Assembly: GCA_030267565.1 (NCBI GenBank) | Contig: BRXU01000006.1 | Span: forward strand, 484,001-548,000 | Length of the DNA: 64,000 bases | Direction of reading: 5' to 3' | DNA from: Pleodorina starrii | Taxonomy: Eukaryota > Chlorophyta > Chlorophyceae > Chlamydomonadales > Volvocaceae | Notes under the pieces: model-generated | What the model was told of the DNA's origin: nothing | Database searches by the model: none | The model's input: the letters and a program-made list of their open reading frames with translations, nothing else | In this document: positions 46,260-58,318 of the stretch, piece after piece | Layout: every line of letters starts with the position of its first letter | How positions within the stretch are numbered: position 1 is the first letter of the stretch | Made by a program: the position numbers and the translations under genes

Positions 46260-49200
46260 TTACCCGCCCGGCCACGCCCCTTGATGCGCCCCAAAGGCCC
46301 ACCGGAGCAGCCCGCTATCTCCACCCACCAACAGCTCCCGCCCGCCCTGCAACAGAGCCATGCAGCTGAGGCAACCGTGCATCCATTGCCGTTGCTGCCA
46401 CTGCGGCTGCTGCGGCTGCTGCTGTTGTGGGTGCTGCGGCCGCCCTCCAGTCTGCGGCTGTTTCCCTTTGCACCCCGAGACCTGCCCCTCCTCGTGGTGG
46501 TTGTGGTAGGCGCAGTGGCTCAGACCGCAGGGGTGCAGCTCCAAAGGCACCTTGCGTGCCCGTCCCGTCGCCATATCCACAAACAGCAGCTGTGGCTGCT
46601 GCGGCGAATGGTTCCTCTTCTGCGGCTGCTGCAGCTGGTCGAGGCGCCGCGTCTCGGAACAGCCCTTATCCAGGATCAGCGCCGAGCTGCCGTCGGGTCC
46701 CACCACCATGCAAGCCAGCCTGCAAGGGGGCAGAGCAATGGTGACGGGCCGAGCAAAGACGGGAAGGCAGTTCAACGAGGGAGCCGGCAAGTGAGGGACT
46801 CGGGCCGCATCCAGGGCTGGGCTGGGCTGGGCTGACTGACTGGCTGACTGGGCGAGACTCCTGTGTAAAGATGTGCAGGTACAGTACGGTGAGCGCCGGA
46901 CCCGCACAACGCACATTGCATTTGAAGCTCAAGGCCAACGTCAAGAACAAGACGCAGCGCCTTTTGTTACCTGCGTGCCCTGTCCGCGCAATTGTTACCT
47001 GCGTGCCCTGTCCGCGCGAATCGGGCTGCGGAGGCCTACACCCAGCCCAGTCCAACCCAGACCTGGATACGCTGGCCAACCGCCAACTAGCCCAGACCTG
47101 CTCGCATGACAAACCGCTCACCTGGCTCCCCCACCGCTGCCGGCTGGCGGCACCCTCAGGCCCCCGAGGACCACCTCGCCATAGCAGCTGCTGCCACCGC
47201 CACCGCTGGCGCCGCCGCTGCCGTTGCAACCGCGGCCGCTGACATCTGGACTGCACCTTCGCCGCGGCCGCTGGCGACGGCGATTGCTGGAATCGGCACC
47301 GTGTTGCCCGGACTTAGGGTTTTGCCCGGGCTTACGTCGCCTGCTGATATTGATGCCGAGGCCGCCCGCGCCCCGATCCTCCCCGTCCCCGCCCCCGTCC
47401 CCGTCCCTCTTCCAGTTCAGCAGCAGCCGGGTCGCCTCTGCGCCCCATTCCAGGTCGACTCGGCGGCTGCTGCCCAGAACCGCGGCACCTCGCCGCTGCC
47501 GCCCTGCCGCCTCCTCGCCCTCCTCCGCTGCATCGTAACCGCTGCCGCTGCCAAGCTCAGGCTCCTGCTGCTCCTGGGCTCCATCACAACCCCACGCTAA
47601 CTCCCCGCCCTTGGCCGCATCCCCAAAAGGCTCCTCATCGTCGTCCTCGCACAGTACGTCGTCATCGACCCACGGGTCATCGTCGTCCGTATCGTCCAAG
47701 TCCGCATACACGCACGACTCCCGCTCCTCCTCCTGCGCGCCACCGCGGCCGCCGTCCCCGCGGCCACTCCGCCGCGCTGCCGTCGCCTGGACCCCCCCTC
47801 CAACTGTCGCGCCGTCCAACTCCATCTCCGCCTCCTCTCCCGTCTCCGTCTCCGTCTGCGGCTCCGACTCCTGTTGAGTGAGTGGGAAGCAGTGGAGCGA
47901 GTACCTCGCCACCGCGGCCCCACTACCGCCGCCCGGGCTGCTGCCGCTGCCGCTGCTCCTCCGCCAGCCACCACTCGGCGGGCCCATCCCCAGCGCCAGC
48001 ACCAGCAGCCGCCGCTCATCAGGGCTGAAGGCCAAGTGGCAGGCCAAGCCGGGCAGCGGGTGGCCCTCCTGCGCCAGCGCGGGCTGCGGTCCCGGGGACA
48101 GCAGCCGCACGCACACCGCACGACAGGGGCAGTCGGCGTGGAGGGCCAGGTGTACGGAACCGTCGTACAGCGCCAGCGCCAGGTGGGCCCCGCTTGGGGA
48201 GGCGGCCAGGCAGTGCACCGTGGGATGGTTGGGCGGTACGGCAGGGGGAGGCGGGTACGGCGTATCTGGGGGCGAGTCCTCCGAGGGGACAGGGCACGGC
48301 GAGTAGGCGCATTCCGCCGCGGCGGCTGCCGCGGCGGCGGCGGCCTGAAGGACGGACAGCGGCCTGGGGAACACGGCAGCAGGGGAGGGAGGGCCGGTCG
48401 ACGCCGATGCCAAGCCCAAAGCGGCAGCGGCGGGCAGGGCTGCGGCGCCAGAGCTGCCACCCGATGACATGGACGAGGGCGAAAGCGACAGAAAGGTGGA
48501 GTGGAGGCTGGACGCGACGATGGACGAACTGACGGCGTCAGTGGCGGCCACCGGCGGCGGCGCAGCACGCAGGCCGAGGGCCGCCAGGCCCAGCTCCAAC
48601 CCCATCCTCGAGGGCGAGCCACCGCAGACACCGCCGCCATCACCGCCGCCGCCGCCGCCGCTGTCACCGCCGCGTCCCAGACCGCTGCTGCGTCGGAAGC
48701 CAATGGCCGCGGCCCATGCGTCGCCTGTCGTACATGGCACGGATGTGGGCGTCCAGTCAACGGCATCGTTGTCGACCCGCTGCTCCCTGACGCCGCCGCC
48801 GCAGAGGCCGCCGCCGAGGCAGGCGCTGGCGCTTTTGCTGTGGGGCCCCGGGCGTCCCGGTCCCAGTCGGCAGTCGCGGTAGCCGTAGTCCTCGGGTGTG
48901 AGCAGCAGGAAGGCGCAGGTGACCACCCGCGGGAGTCCTAACCAGGTGGGGAGGGGCGGGCGAGGCAGAGGGTCAGCGCAGGGTCAGAGCACAGGGCGCG
49001 AAAGCTACGGTAGGCAGGAGGACGGCGCGGCGAGAGGCGCAGCTGCCCTTCGCCGGCTCCCACAGCTTCCCTCGGGCCCTGCACTGCCGGCCCTGCTGTG
49101 TCCTGAGCTGCGCCATTCATTCATCGGGGAGGGAGGAAAACCAAAAGGGTGCCGACGGAGGCGGAGGCCCCCGGGGGCTGGACGCGGGGCCCGCCTTGGC

Positions 49201-50879
49201 CCGCCCTGGCTGTGGCACCAAGGGCGGAGAACCCCGGTGCACTCACGCTCGGGCTGCTCGAACCGTCGCAGCTTCCAGCCCGCCACGACGCCGCGGCACG
49301 CCGCGAAGAGGGTGGCGCCCGAGCCGTCGTACGACACTGCCGTGACGCTGCGGCCGCCGTCCCCGCCAGCCCTCTCAACCTGCGGTGGCGGTGGCGGGCA
49401 GGCAGACCAGCGCACCGCATCAGGCTCGTGCGGGGGGGTTGGGGGTGGCGCAGCAGTGTCGAGCGAAGAGGACAGTGCGACGCACGATTCGTCGCAACAA
49501 CACGACTGATCAGCACCAGCAAGTCATATACCGCATGGGCACAAACAAAGCGCAAAGAAAGTGTCAGTGACCCCCGGGTTCAGGCCGCCGCGCATCGACC
49601 ACATGGCTCCAGCGCCCCCCGCCTCCGCCTCTCCGTGCCCCCTGCAACACTGCCGTAGTTCACAGGCTGAGGGTGCCCAGCTTCCTTGCCCGCCAGCCCG
49701 CGCGCGACCTTCCCCAGCCAGGCCGATTGCCCAACCCAGTTTGCCCAGCCACGGCACCCCTGCAACCCGACAGCTCCGAAACCCCGCCTGCAAACGACGC
49801 ACCTGCTTGCCGCACAAGGACCCCATGAAGCCCGCCGCCGCCTCCGCCTCCTCCTCGCCGACGGGCCGCATCACCTCCTCGGGCCACCCCAACCGCGCAC
49901 ACAGCTGCCATTCCAGCGCCGCCGGTGCCGCCCCCGTCGCCGCCGCCGCCGCCGCCGCGGCGGCGGCGGCGGCGGCGCCCCAGCTTGCCGCGCTGGCAGC
50001 AGCTCCGTCGGCCGCACCGGCCGCAGCCGCCGCGCTGTCCCCGACGCTCATAGTGGCGTCCGCGCCGGGGCCGGCCGCGCACGGCCACCTCGCCTCCTCC
50101 TGCTCCCGCCCCGGCCCCATCCTCCCCCCCGCCGCGAGCAGCTCCCGCCGCTCCAAGTGCTCCAGCTCGCTCAGGTCCTGCAGCGCCCGCAGGTGCTCCC
50201 CTCCGAAGCAGCGCCACAGGAACAGCAGGCCGCAGCTGGTGCCCACCGCCAGAGAGCCGCCGCGGGGGCAGGCGGCCACCACCGTCACCCAGCCGCGGAC
50301 CGCCGGGATCATCCAGCACCGCCCGCCGCCGCTGCCGCCGCTGCCGCTGGCCCCACCGCCCGGACCGAGGCCGCCGTCGCTGCAGCACCCAGCGCCGCAG
50401 CTCCCGACTCCACCCGCAGTGCCAGGATTCGCCGCCTTCGTCGCTGGCTGCGGCCGCTGTGCGTGTTCCCGGCCCTGGCCCTGGCCCTGACCCTGGCCCT
50501 GGCTCTGACCCTGGCTCTGACCCTGACCCTGGCTCTGACCCTGGCTCTGGCTCTGCAGGTGCTCCGCCAAGTGCTGCGGTCGCGCCGCTGCTGCGGGAGC
50601 CCCTCCGGTCGCCGGAAGCTCCTCCACCACCACGTGACCGGGGCGGTCCCGAGTCACCAGCACCGCGAACGACCCGCGGGTCGGCGGGTGGCCGGCGGAG
50701 GTCGTACTGACGGGCGGCGTGGTGGATGACGTCATGGCCATATGGCCGTAGTCGGTGTCGCCGTAGTCCGTTGGGTTGTACTGCAGCGTGGTCGGCGTGG
50801 GCGGTGGCGGCAGCACTGCCAGGGTGGTGATGCGGTGCGGCAGGTGGGAGCCGACGGGGAGACAGCGCAGGGGAGGGGC
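46260..50879 (-). CDS. WD-repeat-like beta-propeller protein, function unknown (possibly the C-terminal half of the U-box gene)
   Basis: Minus-strand exons 50879-49803, 49379-49247, 48937-47122 and 46719-46260 join in phase to 1,161 residues ending in TAA. Several blades resemble WD40 repeats although Trp-Asp is mostly lost: GGSLAVGTSCGLLFLW, GSGATLFAACRGVVAGW, SGAHLALALYDGSVHL and the final GRELLVGGDSGLLRW. Long low-complexity inserts separate them, including Ser-Gln/Gly-Gln repeats, Gly-rich runs and an acidic patch (DLDDTDDDDPWVDDDVLCED). Function cannot be read from this; such propellers are scaffolds. The 5' end is uncertain. The first exon may be a short one with ATG at 51170 (residues MHSLTAGKNDEA) or one of the in-frame ATGs near 50740 (MAMTSSTT). 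Alternatively it continues directly from the U-box exon ending at 51437, which is in matching phase 0. Confidence 0.75.
46966..47019. repeat. 28-bp direct repeat, two copies
   Basis: GTTACCTGCGTGCCCTGTCC at 46966 and again at 46994, in the last intron of the WD-repeat gene. Confidence 0.9.
50471..50556 (-). repeat. Coding hexanucleotide-type repeat (Gln/Ser-Gly)
   Basis: Imperfect CCCTGGCTCTGA-like units on the plus strand encode alternating Ser-Gln and Gly-Gln pairs (SQGQSQGQSQGQGQ) in the first exon of the WD-repeat model. No frame break is present. Confidence 0.85.
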
Positions 50880-51436
50880 CTGGAGGGAGGGAGCCGCCGA
50901 GGGGAGGGGAGGGGAGGGGCAGGGGGCGAGGGGAGCGACAGGGAGGGACAGGGGCCGAGAGGAGGGACGGGGGCCGAGGGGAGGGACAGGCGGGGTTGGT
51001 ATGGAAGAAGGGATTGAGACCGAATGCAGGGAGGGGCGGGTGTTGAGGGGTTGAGAGCAGGGCGGCGGAGTGAGGTTGCCGGCCGCAAAATCCCCATGTG
51101 GAATGGAAGCTGGTTCGCCCTTCAACCCCTTCACCGCTTCATCGTTCTTCCCAGCGGTCAGTGAGTGCATCTCTTCTCTTGCAACTCGCTTCGCGGCGCG
51201 CAGTTCGGCTCGGCCTCGTCGTGAAATGCGCCGCTGACGGCAACGACGCAGCCCTCACACGACCACACCGGTGTGAACACAACGGTAGGGCAAACCCTAC
51301 GGTTCTGCGCAACACAACAAGCAGAGACATTCACACGGCAGCAAGGTGCTCCTGAACGATTCAGAACACGGCAACACACATCGTTCCTCCGACACGCCTG
51401 CCCGCCTGCACGCACGCTGGCCACGCGACCACCCAC

Positions 51437-54400
51437 CGTCCTCCAGGCCCTACTCGTCGGCGGCATCGTGCAGCGCAGCAACGTCAGAAGGTCCCTACAG
51501 GCGGGCGGCGGTACCCCCCGCAGCCACTGCCACAGCCGCGCCCGCTGTCGCCGCGCCGCCTGCGCCTCGTTGCGCGGGCTCAGCCCCGAATCCGCCAGCT
51601 GCCCGGCGGTCAGCCACTGCAGCGGCAGCGGCAGCGCCAGCGGCCCCGGAGGCGGCCGCGACAGCGACCCCCACCCGCCGGTGTCGTTTAGCCGCTGCTG
51701 CCGATCCTGCTCCTGCTCTGCCTGCTGCTCCTCACTTCGTACTGCGCAGGACCCCGCCACCCGGCCGTGCTGCTGCTGGGTTCCCGCTGCCCCTGGGGAG
51801 CTCGCCCCCATGTCGGTCCTCTCGCGGGCCTTGGCCGTGGCTGCCTGAAGGAGGCAGCCCGAAGACGTCGCGTGGGGCAAGCGCACCCCCGTGCTCCCGC
51901 TGCGCCCGCTGCCGCTACCAACTCCACCGCCGGCGCCGCTGCCGGCGCCATCTGCCCCGATGGCGCCGCTGCCGGCGCCATCTGCCCCGCTGCCGCTACC
52001 ACCCCCACCGCCATCTGCCCCGATGGCGCCGCTGCCGTACAGTCCGCGCCAGGCCTCGCTGTCGCTGCCCACATGCACCCGCGCGTCTCTGTCGCCGACC
52101 CACGGGTCAGCCGGCGGCAGCATGCCGCTCGCGTTGCTCCGAAACCCGGTGATCAGCTGGCCGGGCAGGCGGCCGAGCCAGGCGCGCAGCGTCTCCCGCC
52201 CGCCCGCCCATACGCGCGCCATCTGCACCGCGGCGCTCTTGTCCTTCTCCTTGTCCTTGAACCCCCGCTGTCCTTCAGGTTGCAATCCGCCGGTCTCCTG
52301 GAGGCTGTTTCCCTTCAACCGACAATCACTAGACACGGCGCGTTGGAGCTGCCCTCGCGCCGGCGCCTTCCGCCACGCCTGCGGCGACTCTGCCTCCGGC
52401 TCTCCCGTCGCCCCCGCCCCCGCCCCCGCCAGCAGGTTGGCCCCCTCGCCCCCCCCAGCCCCCGGAGTCGGACCTTCCGACCGCACCACAGCCACTGGGA
52501 GGTGAAGCCGCTGCGCGGCGGCCGGATGCGGTAGGTGCTGCTGATGCTGCTGCTGCTGGTGATGGTGACGTCGTTCCTGCGGAGGCGGCGGTTGCTGGGG
52601 CGATGGGGCAGGCGGCGGCGGCGGCGCGGGACCCGCAAGCGGACGCGCCTGTTGCCACCGTCCAGAGCCCCACTCGGGAGCAGCGGCATACGGGTGCGGA
52701 GGCGCGGTCACGGGCAGGGGCAGAGGCAGGGGTGCAGCCGCCGGCCGGACTGTACCTGCGGCGGAGTTCAGCGCCCGTTGAGGCGGCTGCCCGCTCGGTT
52801 GCGCATCCGGTTGCCGCAGAGGTGCATGTGGCGGCGGGGAATGCAGGTGAGGCTGCGGCTGCTGAGACGGCAAGGAATGCTGTGGCTGCTGCAGCTGCAG
52901 CTGCTGCCATGGCAGCGGCGGGGCTGAAGGCGGGAGCGACAGCGGGGCCGCCGGCAGCGCCGGCTGGGGAGGCTGCGGCATTGCCTGCGGCGCTGGCCGG
53001 GAGGGCGAGGGGTAGCCGGATGACGGCGACGCTGAGCGCGCCGCGCCCTCTCGCAGTGAGCCCGCCTGGTTCACGACCTCGGCGGCACCAGTCCCGGAAG
53101 CGCCAGTGCTGAGGCCGCTAGATTGCCGGGAAAAGGTATGCTGGTGGTACAAGGAGGTCCCTAGCCAGGGCCGGGGCCAGCCGCCGCCGCCGTGGGGCAA
53201 GAAGACAGGCCGCGTTGCCGGATCCGTGAGGCTGCGAGTGGCAGGTGGCACAGCAGCAGTGTCGGCGGTCGTAGCTGCATGCGGGGCCGGCCTGTTCTCG
53301 CCAGCCTGTGTGCCGCTCCCCACGGCCGTCGCGGCGGGCGCTGGAGCCGCCGCTGTTGGGACCACCCCTGCCGCAGCGGTTCTCCAGCACCAGCTGCCGC
53401 CGCCTTCGGCCGCCTCGCCGCTGCTGCGGCTGCCGCTGTTGCCGCTAATGCCGTTGGGGCTGCTGGGGGGCACCCATGCGACCGCCGCTGTGGCTGCAGC
53501 TCTCCGCGCCGCTGCCGCCGCGGATTTTCTTGCGGTCGCAGCCGCTGCCTCTCTCGCCGCTGCCGTTGCCGCCCAGCCCCACTCCTGCCGCTCCTCCCGC
53601 TCAAGGCACAGCAGCTGGTCCGCAGCGCAGGGATCCAGGTCGTGCTGCTGCAGCCACTCCTCGATTGCCAGGCGGAGGGAGACATTGGCTACCAGCCAGG
53701 GGTGGGGCTGTGGCTGTGGCTGAGGGTGAGGCAGGGTATGGGAGTGGTCGTGGGGCAGGGGATGGGAATGAGACCGCGGCGGAAAGAGCGGCTGTTGCAT
53801 GGAGCAGGGCCGGAGGAAGGGCTGGGACTGGGAGTAGAGCCCACTGAGCACGATTGGGCCCGTCACTTCGGGAGATGCCAGCTGCGGGGCCGGAGGTTGG
53901 GCTGCCAGCCAGGCGGTGATCGCCGCCCGCTCGTAGGACACGCCTTCGGGCAGGCGGTGTGCTGCCGTAAGCGGCTCGCCGGCAAGCTGCTGCCCCGGCG
54001 GTGCCGGCAGCGGAGGCGGGTGACAAGGCGGCGGCTGCCGCAGTTTTGTTGGGTGCGGCAGCAAGCTGACCGGATCGCGCATAAGGCGCCCAGTAATGGG
54101 ACACACGAAGCTGCGGGGCACACGGAGAGGCCCTGGAAGCGGTTGCAGCAGCAGCAGCGATAGCGGCGGCGAGGATGCGCTGGGAGATTGTGCGGAGGGC
54201 AGCTGCGTGGATGCTGGGGTGTTTAGCGGGGCGCCGGCGGCGGTACCGCCAAGGCCCCCCGGCTGCCTCGCGCTGATGGAGGGCTGTGGGGCAGGTGGTG
54301 AGGCTGGGCGCAAGAACCTGGAGGACCTATTCGCGGCGGTCCGGGGTTGCTCGGTGGAGGGCCAACCTTCAAAGGACGCGCCTGAGAGTGGCTCCGAGGA

Positions 54401-54505
54401 TTTCATCGCTGCAGGTGAGCTGCAGTTGGCTGCACTGAACTCGCTGCCAAAGGCATTCGAGCCGCTGGAGACCTCGTCTCCGCAGAAGGCCGCGGCACCG
54501 CGCAT
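51437..54505 (-). CDS. U-box E3 ubiquitin ligase, large single exon
   Basis: Uninterrupted minus-strand frame from ATG at 54505. A good donor (ACG|GTGGGT) follows residue 1,023 at 51437. The frame itself stays open to a TGA at 51158, but that tail (Cys/Val-rich) is probably intron. The U-box, which recruits E2 enzymes, starts at about residue 130 (VPRSFVCPITGRLMRDPVSL), continues with EGVSYERAAITAWLA at about 187-201 and ends with NVSLRLAIEEWLQQHDL at about 274-290. Two Pro-rich insertions (about 150-186 and 203-270) stretch the normally about 70-residue fold to about 160. The remaining 730 residues are Ala/Gln/Pro/Gly-rich and lack recognisable Armadillo repeats. No minus-strand TGTAA lies between this exon and the WD-repeat exons, so the two may be one gene of about 2,184 residues. 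Confidence 0.85.
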
Positions 54506-55746
54506 TGATTCGCCTTAAGCTTGTCCAGCTGCTTTTTAATTTTTACGCGTCACAGGCGAGTGCGCTGCGGCGCACACGCCGGCCGCCTCGCGTCAATAAG
54601 CTCCATCCAGCAGCCAGTTCCGGTCAACTAGTCACTCTCCTTGAGCATCAACCGCTCCAGACGTTTCGTGGTGTCCGACTCAAAGCCACACTTCACCCCC
54701 AGAGAGTTCAACTTATCTCAGAAGCACACCGAAGTTTTTAATCGCATCTAGCAACGGTCGCTGCTGGCCCGAAGAGCCAATAATTAGTCATGGCGCTGAG
54801 CGTCACAGTATCAAAAGAACTGCTGTGGCGACCAAGCGATTTGGGTTGTCCGAGCCGTAGAAGTGCAGACCATAACACAGAGGTGTGAGGCTGGTACATA
54901 TACATATTCATGTTATTGCCTACGAAAGCCACTGGTGCGTTTCGTCTTCGAACCTTGCGGTCGTACGGAAGTCATGAAGGACGTTGCTCTTACGAAACTT
55001 CCACTCTTATTCAGGGTTGGCCCCATTTTTCGCCTGGCCATTATCTTGCAGGGAAGGAACAAGCTGCAACCTCATTCATGTGTTCACACAGTGGGCTAAG
55101 CGTGTATAACATTTTTGCAATAGTACGGCAGTGAGATGAAAACTCCTTAGCAGCGGAGAGCAGCAAACTTGCAAACTGCCGCCACGTGTCATTACGAAAC
55201 GGTGAGCTCGTCCGCTTAACGAGAAACTGCGCGCAGCGGCGTCATACCCCACTGCAAAACGGGATATGACACCGCTGCGCACAGCCTAGAAACGTCAACC
55301 CCCCCCACCACCACCACCACTTGTTACATGCCTGCCCTTTCGGGGGAGTACCGTATGGGACTACGGCAGTTCCGTGCTTCCGACTTCCGTGCATCGATAA
55401 CCTTGCAGAAACCGGCAGCCCACGAGCACATATACCCCTACGCCGCGAACCGACCTGCATGTACCGTAACCGTGCATGTCCTAGACGCACAACATCTGCA
55501 CAATAACCCGCGCCCCAAGCCATCCGTTCATCCCGACGAGCCGCCCAGCGCCCGGGGCCCAGCCGCCCAGCCCAGCAGCGACAAGCCAGCCCAGTCCAGC
55601 CCGGGCCAGCCTCGGCGCCGCCCACCAAAACCCGCATGCCCGCCCGGCCTGCCCATGGCTCATCCCCTGGGTGGGGGCCCCGCCCCCTCTCGCTCACGCA
55701 CGTACCCAGCCGCCAGCCCTCGATACGTCACCCCCCCCTTGCCGCC
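54506..55746. other. Intergenic region upstream of the U-box gene
   Basis: Holds the U-box promoter side and the 3' flank of the next minus-strand gene (TGTAA at 55324-55328). No coding exon is seen. Confidence 0.5.
55324..55328 (-). terminator. Putative TGTAA signal of the Gly/Pro-rich gene
   Basis: Minus-strand TGTAA, about 420 bp past the stop at 55747. Confidence 0.45.
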
Positions 55747-57861
55747 TCACGACGCCAGCGGCGGCACCACTTCAGAGCCCTCCGAGCCCCCGCGGTCACC
55801 GTCACCGCCGCCGCCACCGCCCCGCTGTCCGTGCGCCTCCTCCTCCCCCGAGCGCGCCTCCGCTTCCTGCTGCGGATGCTGGTGCGGGTGTTGCTGGTGA
55901 AGCGGCCCCGAGGAGATGCGCGCACCCGGCGGCATAGCCCGGCCGGCCAGCACCTGGGGCGGGGCGGGGGAGCGGGGAGTGATATGCTCCTTTACATAAA
56001 CATGAGTCACTCGAGGGGGAGCGGGGACGTGGGGGCTGCTTGTTGGTTACTGCTCACGGGGTCACGGTCTGGTACCGCTGTCGCTTTTCTCTCATACCGG
56101 TACCGGTACAGCTCTCATACCGATATCGGTACATAGCAGAAAAAAGGGGGGGCTGGAACGAGGTCATGGTCGCTGCGGGGGCGGCGAGGTGGTGGACGCA
56201 CGGCGCTCCGCCCGTGCCGCTGCTCCCGGGAGGTGCGGTCTCAGCCTCATCCTGCTATGCCACACCGCAGCCGGCTCAAGAAGCACTTCGAGAGGTACAG
56301 CCACAAAGCCCCCGCCCGCAAGCCGCAAGCCCCATCCCCTTAAGCCTCAAGCCCGCCCGTATCTAGTGCCCCTAACCGAATGGCGGCCGCTGCCCCGCCC
56401 CCTTATTCAGAAATGAGGTCTGCAAAACTGCCCCGCCACCCCTCCGCCCCACACGCACACACACATACACACCTGCGGCGACTCCGGGTCCTCCTCCACC
56501 CCACCAGCTGCAAGTTCCCAATGCTGCCGCTGCCCCTGCTCCTGGTCCTCGGGCCCGCCTCGCCCGCTGTAACCGCTGCTGGCGCCGCGCCCGGTGGCCG
56601 CTTCCGGTGTGCATGTGTGTTTGGGGTTTCGAAGGAGTGAGAGCCGTAATGTGCGAGTGAACTTGAGTGAGTGGGTGAGTTTGAGTGAGTGAGTGAGTGG
56701 GCGAGTGCAATCGAGAATGAGCGTTGAAGCAGTGGACCCACAAAGGCTCGGCCGGATCCCTCCCACATGGGGGTGCAGCGGCGCATCCGCGGGTCGCCCG
56801 GACACAGCCGTCACGCGCTCTGGAAGGGTCGCACATCCGGGCCGAGGAAGCGTCTTGAGACTCCCGACGGGCCACCAGACACGAGACAATCATATTTGGC
56901 GAGAATATCGCGCGGATTCTGCGCGGGCGGCCGTCATGTGCCAATTTCGGACTTCGGCCGCGACCGTGCGGACAGTGTCCGGTGAGGTCGGGTATGCACA
57001 CCAGCAATACCCACCACCGGGGTGGGTCCACTGTAAAACGGTTCATCCGGACACATTCGAAGACGGAGTAGCTTCACGTGCCGAGTACCGTATACGGTAG
57101 TGAGCTTCCGAAAGGTGGAAGGTGATGGGCCCCAAGGCTGGGTGACAAGGTCTTGAGCAGCTGTGCGGAGAGCGGGAACCAACCTCACTCGCCCTAAGAG
57201 CATTTGCAACACCCAAAGGGCATCCACAGGTGCTGCAGCCGCGCAGGTTCCCCCTTGTCATCGTCCTCGTGATCGAGGTTGCATGCAGCGAGCTCCATGC
57301 AGCGCCACTCGGCACCCAACCCCACAACCCCACATCCCCCACCCGTCACCCCCCAGCCCCATATCCCCCCACCCGTCACCCCCCAGCCCCATATCCCCCA
57401 CCCGTTTGCCCACCCGTTTGCCTCTCCCCAAAGAGAGCCGTTGAAGCTCACCGGTGGTGTGCGCGCGGCCACCGCCGCCCCGAGTGGCGCTGTTGAAACC
57501 GGCGACCATGACGCCGCGCCCGCGGCTGCCTGCAACGCCGCTACCGCCGCCGCCGCCAAAGCCACCAGAGGCAGCGGCGGCGCCGCCGCCGCCGACGCCC
57601 CTGGACGCGGGCTTGGTGTACGACACCATTTCGGGCGACAGGTCCCGCGGCGGCGGCGGCAACGGCTCGGGCGGCACGGGCCGGGGGCCCGTGTCGCGGC
57701 GGCTGGGGTGCGGGTGCGCGTGCGGGTGCGGGTGCGGCAGTGCAAGTGGCTCCGCCAGGGGTCCGAAGCGGTGTGTGGGGTGGTGCGGCCCCTGGTACTC
57801 GTGGTCACCCGTGTGGGACGAGCTCTTGGGCCGCCGGCACCACGTGGCAACACTGGGGGTG
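55747..57861 (-). CDS. 3' part of a Gly/Pro-rich protein gene, function unknown (5' end not found)
   Basis: Three minus-strand exons join in phase: 57861-57455, 56600-56473 and 55953-55747. The first begins after CCGCAG in phase 1 and reads TPSVATWCRRPKSSSHTGDH, a His-Pro-rich stretch, then PPRDLSPEMVSYTKPASRG and a Gly-rich segment. The second contains SGYSGRGGPEDQEQGQ. The last contains ARISSGPLHQQHPHQH and ends EGSEVVPPLAS. This composition suggests a disordered or RNA-binding-type protein, but no domain is recognised. The exon or exons upstream of 57861 were not located, so the start and total length are unknown. The AAG acceptor of the middle exon is weak, although it is the one that keeps the phase. 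Confidence 0.45.
55966..56027 (+). repeat. Family E element E1 with 13-bp target-site duplication
   Basis: Element 55979-56014 (GTGATATGCTCCTTTACATA and onward) lies between perfect GGGGGAGCGGGGA repeats at 55966-55978 and 56015-56027. It is 25 bp from the acceptor of the last exon of the Gly/Pro-rich gene. Confidence 0.85.
57345..57415. repeat. About 31-bp direct repeats in an intron
   Basis: CACCCGTCACCCCCCAGCCC with a following CATATCCCCC occurs twice in tandem, then degenerates to CACCCGTTTGCC units. Confidence 0.85.
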
Positions 57862-58233
57862 GAACCTGCGGATGGAGGAGAAGGCGGATGGGGGAGAAGG
57901 CGGATGGGGGAGAAGCGGATGGGGTGGCGGGCGAGTGGGAGCGGGAATGGGAGTGGGGAGAACGGAGAAGGCGGGCGGGCGGGAGGCGGATGACGAGAGA
58001 GGGGAGCCGGGATGGGGATGGAGAGCTGGAGGAGGGGTTCGCAGAAGTCCGACGGTTGACGAGGGTTCCGGCCAAAGGGTCAGGTGAGGAAGGGCGCGGC
58101 GGGTGGCGGGGCCAGGGATCCGGGATCTAGGAGTGGAGGCGGGGAGGCGGCCCGAGGCGACACGCGCGGCTGATGCGCGAGCGGCTGCTAACGCGCGCAC
58201 GGGCAGACGAACGAGACGTGCAACAACAAGCAG

Positions 58234-58318
58234 CGGTGTCGGGGACGCATGGGTGCCCCACCGCCGGTGTCGGGGACGCATGCGTGCCCCACCGCCGGTG
58301 TCGGGGACGCATGCGTGC
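58234..58318. repeat. 31-bp tandem repeat, three copies
   Basis: CGGTGTCGGGGACGCATGCG and onward, starting at 58234, 58265 and 58296. The first copy differs at one base (GGG for GCG). Confidence 0.95.

Noticed and set aside
45759..46835. 358-residue open frame on the plus strand
   Set aside because: Antisense to the last exon of the WD-repeat gene and its 3' UTR; Pro/Ser/Leu-rich as expected from the complement.
47597..48766. 389-residue minus-strand frame overlapping the WD-repeat exon
   Set aside because: It is a shifted frame of exon 48937-47122. The other frame has beta-propeller-like repeats and correct splice phases.
51158..51436. Cys/Val-rich C-terminal tail of the uninterrupted U-box frame
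   Set aside because: The composition differs from the rest, a GTGGGT donor precedes it, and it overlaps the possible start of the WD gene. Treated as probable intron or UTR.
56259..56330. Plus-strand MPHRSRLKKHFERYSHKA segment that looks coding
   Set aside because: Only about 28 residues before a stop, with no matching exons on either side, and it lies in an intron of the minus-strand gene. It could be a fragment but cannot be supported.
57194..57330. Minus-strand terminal-looking segment LDHEDDDKGEPARLQHLWMP
   Set aside because: It cannot be joined in phase to exon 57861-57455 with a good acceptor. The alternative exon chain to 55747 keeps phase throughout.
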